Source of the DNA: Mycolicibacterium komossense
GTDB taxonomy: Bacteria > Actinomycetota > Actinomycetes > Mycobacteriales > Mycobacteriaceae
Assembly: GCF_025822605.1 (NCBI RefSeq)
Contig: NZ_JACKTY010000007.1
Location: 1-32,387 of the forward strand
Reading direction: 5' to 3'
Length of the DNA stretch: 32,387 nt
In this document: positions 26,309 to 32,387 of the stretch, piece by piece
Position numbering within the stretch: the stretch's first letter is position 1
Layout of the letters: every line of letters begins with the position of its first letter
Notes under the pieces: model-generated
The model's database searches: none
What the model saw: only the letters and a program-made list of their open reading frames with translations
What the model was told of the DNA's origin: nothing
Made by a program: the position numbers and the translations under genes

Positions 26309-29287
26309 GTGGATGTGAATCTGTCGGCGGTTACCAGACCGGTCATCAGACCCGTGGAGCGCCTGCTTGCCACGGCGCAGAACGGGTTGGAGGTGCTGCG
26401 TCTCGGTGGACTGGAGACGGGCACGGTGCCGTCGCCATTCCAGATCGTCGAGAGCGTGCCGATGTACAAGCTCCGGCGGTATTTTCCGCCGGACGTTCGG
26501 CCCGGAAAGCGGCCACCCGGGGCGCCGGTCCTGATGGTCCATCCGATGATGATGTCGGCCAATATGTTCGACGTCACCCGTGACGACGGTGCCGTGGGCA
26601 TCCTGCACGCCTCGGGACTCGATCCGTGGGTGATCGATTTCGGCGAGCCCGACAAGGTCGAGGGCGGCATGCAACGCACGCTGGCCGATCACGTTGTCGC
26701 GCTCAGCCAGGCGATCGACACCATCAAGGCGACTACCGGCTCCGACGTACACCTCGCGGGCTACTCGCAGGGCGGGATGTTCGCCTACCAGACGGCGGCG
26801 TACCGCCGCTCGAAAGATCTCGCGAGCATCATCACCTTCGGTGCGCCGGTCGACACGCTGGCCGCCTTGCCGATGGGTATCCCGCCGAACCTCGGTGTAG
26901 TGGCCGCCGATTTCATGGCCGACCATGTGTTCAACCACCTCGACATCCCAGGATGGTTGGCTCGCACAGGTTTTCAGATGCTCGATCCGCTCAAGACGGC
27001 CAAGGCCCGGGTGGACTTCGTGCGCCAGCTACATGACCGCGAGGCGCTGCTGCCGCGCGAGCAGCAGCGTCGCTTCCTGGATTCCGAGGGCTGGATCGCC
27101 TGGTCCGGGCCTGCGGTCTCCGAACTTCTCAAACAGTTCATCGCCCACAACCGCATGATGACCGGCGGTTTCGCGATCAACGGCCAGCTGGTGACGCTGA
27201 CCGACATCACCTGTCCTGTGTTGGCGTTCGTCGGCGAGGTCGACGATATCGGTCAACCCGCGTCGGTCCGCGGTATCCGGCGTGCCGCTCCCGATGCCGA
27301 CATCTACCAGACCCTGATCCGGACCGGACATTTCGGCCTCGTCGTCGGATCGAAGGCTGCGATGCAGACGTGGCCGACGGTCGCCGACTGGGTGTTGTGG
27401 CTGTCCGGCCATGGCTCCAGGCCGGCCAACGTCGTCCCGATGGAGGACCAGCAGGCCGAGGACGACGAGAGCGGTGTGCAGTTCGCGTCGCGCGTGGTGC
27501 ACAGTGTCGGCGAGGCTTCCGAGGTGGCGATCGCACTGGCCAGAGGCGCCGCCGGGGCGGTGGTGGCCGCCAACAAGTCGATGCGGACCCTGGCCGTCGA
27601 GACCGCCAGGACGCTGCCGCGGCTGACGCGGCTCGGCCAGATCAACGATCACACCAGGATCTCGCTCGGCCGCATCATGTCCGAGCAGGCCCGCGGCGCC
27701 CCGACCGGTGAGTTCCTGCTGTTCGACGGCCGGGTGCACACGTATGAAGCGGTGGACCGCCGCGTCAACAATGTCGTGCGCGGCCTGATCGACGTCGGCG
27801 TGCGCCAAGGCGACCACGTGGGTGTGCTGATGGAGACCCGCCCCAGTGCACTGGTGGCGATCGCCGCGCTGTCGCGCCTCGGTGCCGTGGCCGTGCTGAT
27901 GCCCACCGACGGGGACCTGGCGGCAGCGGCGCGCCTCGGCGGGGTGGCCGAGATCCTCACCGATCCGACCAACCTCAACACCGCCAGGCAGCTTTCCCTG
28001 CAGGTGCTTGTCCTCGGCGGCGGTGAATCTCGCGATCTGAACATCGCCGACGGCCAAGACGTCATCGACATGGAGCAGATCGACCCGGACGCGGTCGAGC
28101 TGCCCGGCTGGTACCGGCCCAACCCCGGATTGGCTCGGGATCTGGCGTTCGTCGCCTTCAGCACCGTCGGCGGCGACCTCGTCGCCAAGCAGATCACCAA
28201 TTACCGCTGGTCGTTGTCGGCGTTCGGCACCGCTTCGACCGCCGCCCTGGGCCGTGGTGACACTGTGTACTGCCTCACCCCGTTGCATCATCAATCCGGA
28301 CTGCTGGTGGCACTCGGTGGCGCGGTCGTCGGCGGCGCGCGTATCGCACTGTCGCGCGGGCTGCGCCCGGACCGATTCGTGCAGGAGGTCCGGCAGTACG
28401 GCGTCACCGTCGTCACCTACACCTGGGCGATGCTGCGCGAGGTCATCGACGATCCCTCGTTCGGCCTGCACGGAAACCATCCGGTGCGGCTGTTCATCGG
28501 GTCCGGTATGCCCACCGGGCTCTGGAACCAGGTCACCGAGGCATTCTCGCCGGCGCAGGTTGTCGAGTTCTTTGCCACGACGGACGGGCAGGCGGTCCTC
28601 GCCAACGTCTCGGGCGCCAAGGTCGGCAGCAAAGGCCGGCCCCTGCCCGGCGGTGGTCAGATCGAACTGGCTGCCTACGACGCGGATTCCGATCTGATCC
28701 TCGAGGATGACCGGGGTTTCGTGCAGGTGGCAGGGGTCGATGAGGTCGGGGTGCTGTTGGCCCGGCCCCGCGGCCCGATCGACCCGACCGCATCGGTCAA
28801 AAGGGGGGTGTTCGCCCCCGCCGACACGTGGGTGTCCACCGAATACCTGTTCCGCCGCGACGCCGATGGTGACTACTGGCTGGTCGGCAACCGCGGCGCG
28901 CTCATCACCACTGACCGCGGCATCGTCTATCCCGAACCGATCACCGACGCGATCAGCAAGGTCAGCTCGGTGGACCTCGCGGTGACCTACGGTGTTGCGG
29001 TCGGCGGCCGGGAAGTGGCAGTCACCGCGCTGACGTTGCTGCCTGGTGCGACGGTCACGACGGCCGATCTGGCCGATGCGGTCTCAGCACTGCCGGTCGG
29101 GATGCCGCCCGACGTCATCCATATCGTCGACGACCTGCCGCTTTCGGCGACCTATCGGCCCTCGGTCGGCGCACTGAAGGCGGCCGGGCTGCCCAAGGCG
29201 GGCCGGAATGCGTGGTACCTCGAAGTGGGCACCGGCCAGTTCAAGCGACTGACCAGTGCGGTGCGGTCTGAGCTTGCCGGGGCGTAA
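26309..29287 (+). CDS. Fused alpha/beta hydrolase–acyl-CoA synthetase-like protein (Rv1683-like)
   Basis: 992 aa from the GTG at 26309, supported by AGGGGAG six bases upstream and by the ~999-aa length of Rv1683. Residues ~1–370 are an alpha/beta hydrolase related to polyhydroxyalkanoate synthase/lipase: nucleophile S153 in GYSQGG, aspartate in VGEVDD (~312), histidine H341 in RTGHFG. Residues ~445–985 are an ANL adenylating domain, but its key motifs are eroded: the P-loop reads FSTVGGDLVAK, YGxTE reads ATTDG, the TGD motif reads STE, and the C-terminal catalytic lysine position has arginine (TYRPS). It may act in storage-lipid turnover, freeing acyl chains; the synthetase activity is uncertain. 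Divergent from the ABC-F gene across 119 bp. Confidence 0.85.
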   Translation: MDVNLSAVTRPVIRPVERLLATAQNGLEVLRLGGLETGTVPSPFQIVESVPMYKLRRYFPPDVRPGKRPPGAPVLMVHPMMMSANMFDVTRDDGAVGILHASGLDPWVIDFGEPDKVEGGMQRTLADHVVALSQAIDTIKATTGSDVHLAGYSQGGMFAYQTAAYRRSKDLASIITFGAPVDTLAALPMGIPPNLGVVAADFMADHVFNHLDIPGWLARTGFQMLDPLKTAKARVDFVRQLHDREALLPREQQRRFLDSEGWIAWSGPAVSELLKQFIAHNRMMTGGFAINGQLVTLTDITCPVLAFVGEVDDIGQPASVRGIRRAAPDADIYQTLIRTGHFGLVVGSKAAMQTWPTVADWVLWLSGHGSRPANVVPMEDQQAEDDESGVQFASRVVHSVGEASEVAIALARGAAGAVVAANKSMRTLAVETARTLPRLTRLGQINDHTRISLGRIMSEQARGAPTGEFLLFDGRVHTYEAVDRRVNNVVRGLIDVGVRQGDHVGVLMETRPSALVAIAALSRLGAVAVLMPTDGDLAAAARLGGVAEILTDPTNLNTARQLSLQVLVLGGGESRDLNIADGQDVIDMEQIDPDAVELPGWYRPNPGLARDLAFVAFSTVGGDLVAKQITNYRWSLSAFGTASTAALGRGDTVYCLTPLHHQSGLLVALGGAVVGGARIALSRGLRPDRFVQEVRQYGVTVVTYTWAMLREVIDDPSFGLHGNHPVRLFIGSGMPTGLWNQVTEAFSPAQVVEFFATTDGQAVLANVSGAKVGSKGRPLPGGGQIELAAYDADSDLILEDDRGFVQVAGVDEVGVLLARPRGPIDPTASVKRGVFAPADTWVSTEYLFRRDADGDYWLVGNRGALITTDRGIVYPEPITDAISKVSSVDLAVTYGVAVGGREVAVTALTLLPGATVTTADLADAVSALPVGMPPDVIHIVDDLPLSATYRPSVGALKAAGLPKAGRNAWYLEVGTGQFKRLTSAVRSELAGA

Positions 29288-29347
29288 CAGATGCTGCCGG
29301 GGATCCGATGCGCTGTTAGGCTCGCCTCCACGGTTGAAGGGAATCGC

Positions 29348-29881
29348 ATGACTTACCGGGCGACACAGAGTGCCACTATGAACCGGCTCGGCCGCATCTT
29401 CGGAGGCGCCGTTCTCAGCGGTGGGGTGGCAGTCGCGGTCACGCTGGGGATCAGTGCGAGCACCGCGCAGGCTGACACCACCACTCAAGCGGCCGCGCCG
29501 GCCGATGCAGCGGCACCTCAGAACGCCGATCAATTGCTTGCCGTCATCGGTCAGGAATATGACACCGGCGCGGGCGGCGGCCAGGTCTCCAACTTGATTC
29601 ACGCAGTGCTGCAGCTGCGGGCGCAGGGGTTCAAACCGTCGCCGGCGAACGCGGCGGCACTCTCCGATGCACTGAGCTACCGGCCCAACCAGGTGCCGTT
29701 GATCAATGCACTGAAGTCAACCCTGGCGTACCAGCAGAAGCAGCAGTCGCGGGCACAGCCGCCGTCATCGGGTGGTGGCTACACGATTGGTATCAACCAG
29801 TACGACCCGTCCAATCCCAGCGTCCTGGGCGGTTTCGGGGTGTCCGGCCCCAACGGCGGAATCGGCATCGGTGGCGGATAG
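29348..29881 (+). CDS. Small secreted protein, glycine-rich C-terminus
   Basis: 177 aa from the ATG at 29348, with GAAGGGAA just upstream; an internal ATG at 29378 is possible. A Sec signal peptide is clear: basic region up to R16, hydrophobic core ~19–37, cleavage probably after STAQA (A42). The mature part has an Ala/Pro linker, a helical region (~62–132), then QQKQQSRAQPP and a Gly-rich tail. No enzyme motif is seen and I cannot name a family. A TAGGCT hexamer at 29317–29322 could be its own -10. Its 3' end overlaps the Trm112-like gene. Confidence 0.8.
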   Translation: MTYRATQSATMNRLGRIFGGAVLSGGVAVAVTLGISASTAQADTTTQAAAPADAAAPQNADQLLAVIGQEYDTGAGGGQVSNLIHAVLQLRAQGFKPSPANAAALSDALSYRPNQVPLINALKSTLAYQQKQQSRAQPPSSGGGYTIGINQYDPSNPSVLGGFGVSGPNGGIGIGGG

Positions 29882-30098
29882 CCTTCTCGCCGTGCTCGAT
29901 CAGAAACTGCTCAGCATCATCGTGTGCCCGGCTGACCGGGGACCACTGCTCTACGTCGACAACAAGCTTTACAACCCGCGGCTTCGCCGTGTCTACCGCA
30001 TCGATGACGGCATTCCGGTGCTGCTGATCGACGAGGCCACCGATGTCAACGATGAAGAGCATGCCCGGCTGGTGGCGGCTTCCGGTCCGGTTTCCTGA
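29871..30098 (+). CDS. Trm112-like small protein (Rv1684-like)
   Basis: 75 aa from the GTG at 29871, overlapping the secreted-protein gene by 11 bases; a GTG at 29892 is the alternative. The Trm112/UPF0434 pattern is seen as LLSIIVCPADRGPL and DDGIPVLLIDEA. Only one cysteine (C19) remains, so the zinc knuckle of canonical Trm112 is absent. Eukaryotic Trm112 activates methyltransferases; the role of the bacterial form is uncertain. It sits in the same relative position, after the Rv1683-like gene, as Rv1684. Confidence 0.82.
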   Translation: MADSLLAVLDQKLLSIIVCPADRGPLLYVDNKLYNPRLRRVYRIDDGIPVLLIDEATDVNDEEHARLVAASGPVS

Positions 30099-30137
30099 CG
30101 AATCAGCGTTGATCGCGGGGGAGTCGGTCTGGGCACA

Positions 30138-30758
30138 ATGATGCTGGTGAGCGCATCGCGGTTGGCGACGGACCCGTTGAGCGCAGCGAAGTTGCTGCTC
30201 GGCGCCACTCTGACCGGCCGCGATGCCAGCGCGATCGTCGTCGAGGTCGAGGCCTACGGGGGTATTCCCGACGGTCCATGGCCTGATGCGGCCTCGCACT
30301 CCTATCGGGGGCGCGGTGGTCGCAACGAGATCATGTGGGGGTTGGCCGGTCGGTTGTATACCTACCGCAGCCACGGAATCCACGTGTGCGCCAACGTCGT
30401 CTGCGGGCCCGACGATGTCGCGGCGGCGGTGCTGTTGCGTGCCGGGGTGGTTGTCGACGGGGTCGAGTCGGCCCGCGAGCGCAGAGGTGCCACAGTCCGA
30501 GACGTCGCGTTGGCGCGCGGTCCAGGGAATCTGTGTTCGGCGTTGGGCATCACGATGTCCGATAACGGCCTCGACCTTTTCGATCCCGGCAGTCCGGTCC
30601 GGCTCACGCTGGGTGACCGGCAGCCCGCCGTCAGTGGCCCGCGCGTCGGCGTCAGTAAGGCAGCCGATCGGCCATGGCGACTCTGGCTGGCGGGGCGCCG
30701 GGAGGTCTCGGCGTTTCGACGCAGCCCACGGGCCCCGGTGCCCGGCGCGAGCGACTGA
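30138..30758 (+). CDS. mpg: 3-methyladenine DNA glycosylase, AAG family
   Basis: 206 aa; removes alkylated purines from DNA by base flipping. Compared with human AAG, the catalytic glutamate aligns with E38 (VEVEAYGG), Y40 with the base-stacking tyrosine and H54 with the active-site histidine; RNEIMWG…LYTY matches the region around the intercalating and stacking tyrosines. The ATG at 30138 is the first of two consecutive methionines. It precedes tyrS by 27 bases, an arrangement also found in M. tuberculosis (recalled), so the two may be co-transcribed. Confidence 0.92.
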   Translation: MMLVSASRLATDPLSAAKLLLGATLTGRDASAIVVEVEAYGGIPDGPWPDAASHSYRGRGGRNEIMWGLAGRLYTYRSHGIHVCANVVCGPDDVAAAVLLRAGVVVDGVESARERRGATVRDVALARGPGNLCSALGITMSDNGLDLFDPGSPVRLTLGDRQPAVSGPRVGVSKAADRPWRLWLAGRREVSAFRRSPRAPVPGASD

Positions 30759-30785
30759 CAATCGGTGATGCGGGAAGATCTACGC

Positions 30786-32060
30786 ATGAGCACGACGATT
30801 TTCGACGAACTTCAATGGCGCGGACTGATCGCGCAATCCACCGATCTCGACGCGCTCGCCACTGAGGCGGCTGGGGGACCGTTGACGGTGTACGCGGGTT
30901 TCGACCCGACCGCCCCGAGTCTGCATGCCGGAAACCTGGTGCCGCTGCTCACATTGCGCCGCTTCCAGCGCGCCGGACACCGGCCGATTGTCCTGGCCGG
31001 CGGCGCGACCGGCATGATCGGCGATCCCCGTGACACCGGTGAGCGCACGCTCAATGCCGACGACACGGTGGCGGATTGGGTAGAACGGATCCGCGGGCAG
31101 TTGGAGCGCTTTGTCGACTTCGACACATCGCCGACCGGCGCGGTGATCGTCAACAACCTGGAGTGGACGTCGCAACTGTCGGCGATCGACTTCCTGCGTG
31201 ACGTCGGCAAGCACTTCTCCGTCAACGTGATGCTGGACCGCGACACCATCAGGCGACGCCTGGATGGTGACGGAATCTCCTACACCGAATTCAGCTACAT
31301 GCTGTTGCAGGCCAACGACTACGTGGAGTTGCAGCGACGGTTCGGCTGCGCGCTGCAGATCGGTGGATCCGACCAGTGGGGCAACATCATCGCCGGCGTG
31401 CGGCTGGTCCGCCAGAAGCTGGGTGCGACGGTGCACGCCCTGACTGTGCCGCTGGTCACCGATTCAGACGGAGCGAAGTTCGGCAAGTCCACCGGGGGCG
31501 GCAGCGTCTGGCTCGACCCGACGATGACCAGTCCGTACGCCTGGTACCAGTACTTTTTCAACACCGCGGACGCGGACGTCATCCGGTATCTGCGCTGGTT
31601 CACCTTCCTGGACGCCGACGAATTGGCTGAGCTCGAAGAGGCTACAGCGTCGCGCCCGCATGAGCGGGCAGCCCAGCGCCGACTCGCTCAGGAGTTCACC
31701 ACATTGGTGCACGGAGCCGGCGCCACGGCATCGGTGGAACTCGCCAGCCAGGCGCTGTTCGGTCGCGGGGAATTGTCGGGACTGGACGAGCCGACTCTGG
31801 CCGCAGCTCTTCGCGAAGCCTCGGTGGCCGAACTCAAGTCCGGGGAGCCGGACGGAATCGCGGATCTTCTGGTGGCTTCGGGCCTGGCCGCCAGTAAGGG
31901 AGCTGCCCGGCGAAACATCGCCGAAGGCGGGGTGTCGGCCAACAACGTCAAGATCACCAGCGACGAGTGGGTGCCGGGCGCCTCGGATTTCCTCTACGGC
32001 AAGTGGTTGGTGCTGCGTAGAGGTAAACGCAATGTGGCCGGGATCGAACGGATCGGCTGA
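30786..32060 (+). CDS. tyrS: Tyrosyl-tRNA synthetase
   Basis: 424 aa from the ATG at 30786, the same length as recalled for M. tuberculosis, with GGGAAG at a suitable distance; an upstream in-frame ATG is unsupported. Class I motifs are HAGN at 47–50 (HIGH box) and KFGKS at 231–235 (KMSKS box). Tyrosine-binding residues are in [14 protein letters not shown] and [10 protein letters not shown]-terminal S4-like RNA-binding domain occupies ~355–424. It is the last protein gene before the rRNA promoter. Confidence 0.97.
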   Translation: MSTTIFDELQWRGLIAQSTDLDALATEAAGGPLTVYAGFDPTAPSLHAGNLVPLLTLRRFQRAGHRPIVLAGGATGMIGDPRDTGERTLNADDTVADWVERIRGQLERFVDFDTSPTGAVIVNNLEWTSQLSAIDFLRDVGKHFSVNVMLDRDTIRRRLDGDGISYTEFSYMLLQANDYVELQRRFGCALQIGGSDQWGNIIAGVRLVRQKLGATVHALTVPLVTDSDGAKFGKSTGGGSVWLDPTMTSPYAWYQYFFNTADADVIRYLRWFTFLDADELAELEEATASRPHERAAQRRLAQEFTTLVHGAGATASVELASQALFGRGELSGLDEPTLAAALREASVAELKSGEPDGIADLLVASGLAASKGAARRNIAEGGVSANNVKITSDEWVPGASDFLYGKWLVLRRGKRNVAGIERIG

Positions 32061-32107
32061 CACCCGGTTGATCTTGATCGGGGCCAAACCGCCTTCTACC
32101 TGGCGAT

Positions 32108-32136
32108 TTGACTCTCAGTTTTCCGCCACGTAACTT
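32108..32136 (+). promoter_or_regulatory. rRNA operon promoter
   Basis: TTGACT (32108–32113), exactly 17 bases, then TAACTT (32131–32136): close to the mycobacterial sigma-A consensus and like known mycobacterial rrn promoters. Transcription should start near 32143. It lies 47 bases after the tyrS stop. No second equally good promoter is visible up to the window end. Confidence 0.8.
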
Positions 32137-32186
32137 AGTCCAGGTCAGAGCGACCCGGCCAAGCCGGAGAGCGCGAAGACCTCCCG

Positions 32187-32215
32187 GGAATTACCCTGGT
32201 AACCAGGGTGTTTCC
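32187..32215 (+). repeat. Palindromic hairpin in the rrn leader
   Basis: ACCCTGGT (32193–32200) and ACCAGGGT (32202–32209) are perfect inverted arms around a single base. The flanking GGAA (32187–32190) and TTCC (32212–32215) also pair, separated by a U·U/U·G step, making a stem of about 13–14 positions. Confidence 0.7.
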
Positions 32216-32235
32216 AACCGTCCGCACTAAGATCA

Positions 32236-32266
32236 GCGGCTTAAATGCCGCGGGTTTTCTGCGCGG
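32236..32266 (+). promoter_or_regulatory. Two mutually exclusive hairpins in the rrn leader
   Basis: GCGGC (32236–32240) can pair with GCCGC (32247–32251), followed by GGGTTTTCT, which is terminator-like. CCGCG (32248–32252), overlapping that right arm, can instead pair with CGCGG (32262–32266). The two folds cannot coexist. A regulatory role is inference. Confidence 0.4.
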
Positions 32267-32287
32267 TCGGTGGGATGCAGCAAGGCG

Positions 32288-32310
32288 TGTTGTTTGAGAA
32301 CTCAATAGTG
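32288..32310 (+). promoter_or_regulatory. boxA-like antitermination element of the rrn leader
   Basis: TGTTGTTTGAGAACTCAATA resembles the boxA element of E. coli rrn (TGCTCTTTAACA) and the conserved leader block seen before 16S genes in mycobacteria. It should recruit NusB/NusE for antitermination of rRNA transcription. Confidence 0.7.
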
Positions 32311-32387
32311 TGTTTGGTGGTTTTTGTTTGTTGTTTTTGGCCACTTGTGTAGGGGGACTCCCCGTCTTCCTTTGATCGCAGGTGGTT

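Larger units (their letters stand above)
32143..32387 (+). other. rRNA operon leader (pre-rRNA), 16S not reached
   Basis: This gene-free stretch is the 5' leader of an rRNA precursor. It contains a 17-base palindrome, two overlapping hairpins, the boxA-type antitermination region, a T/G-rich block (32311–32339) that is characteristic of mycobacterial rrn leaders, and a small GGGGA-C-TCCCC palindrome (32353–32363). The mature 16S 5' end (GGAGAGTTTGATCCTGGC type) is not present, so it lies beyond the window. Placement after tyrS suggests rrnB. Confidence 0.8.

Noticed and set aside
27029..28480. Minus-strand open frame inside the hydrolase–synthetase fusion
   Set aside because: No family motifs and Arg/His/Gln-rich; the plus frame is a recognisable fused enzyme.
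32205..32233. Second rrn promoter using TAAGAT (32228–32233)
   Set aside because: No usable -35 at the right distance; AT-richness of the leader explains the hexamer.
32340..32387. Start of the mature 16S rRNA
   Set aside because: The conserved 16S 5' sequence is absent; this is still leader.

Overview
The window reads as chromosome from a rapidly growing mycobacterium (Mycolicibacterium type). It is very GC-rich, uses many GTG starts, and its encoded proteins match mycobacterial families closely. The gene order cyclase–pheS–pheT–argCJBDFRGH … lipase/acyl-CoA synthetase–Trm112-like–mpg–tyrS is the mycobacterial one (recalled from M. tuberculosis Rv1647, Rv1649–1659, Rv1683–1689). The right edge holds an rrn promoter and leader directly after tyrS, an arrangement I recall for the second rRNA operon (rrnB) of M. 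smegmatis. No tRNA, 16S body, insertion sequence, prophage or CRISPR array was seen.

Left part, 1–9.6 kb, is the accessory-looking section. It opens with the 3' part of a proline/glycine-rich repeat protein containing a 57-bp minisatellite, then an orphan 210-aa protein. A minus-strand block follows. Its distal three genes (GTP cyclohydrolase II-like, DUF1688, uracil phosphoribosyltransferase) are tightly packed and correspond to URC1, URC4 and URC6 of the yeast uracil-catabolism (URC) pathway. Upstream in the same direction lie two paralogous membrane GGDEF proteins, one with an intact GGEEF site and one clearly degenerate, separated by a strong hairpin. A divergent SDR oxidoreductase and a minus-strand acyl-CoA dehydrogenase complete this section.

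Middle part, 9.7–26.2 kb, is mostly core metabolism. A class III nucleotide cyclase with a probable leaderless GTG start shares its stop codon palindrome with a convergent glutamate-synthase-like flavoprotein. Then come pheST, a long stem-loop, an ArgR operator, and the complete arginine operon argC-J-B-D-F-R-G-H. The first six arg genes are joined by five successive ATGA overlaps. A convergent ABC-F ATPase abuts argH.

Right part, 26.3–32.4 kb, has a fused alpha/beta-hydrolase/ANL synthetase (Rv1683-like) with eroded adenylation motifs, a small secreted protein, an overlapping Trm112-like protein, the alkyl-adenine DNA glycosylase mpg, tyrS, and the rrn promoter with a structured leader that runs off the window.

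The best candidate for a little-described system is the compact URC-like uracil-degradation operon and its neighbouring c-di-GMP-type pair. The pathway is known in fungi; its working in mycobacteria is inference here.
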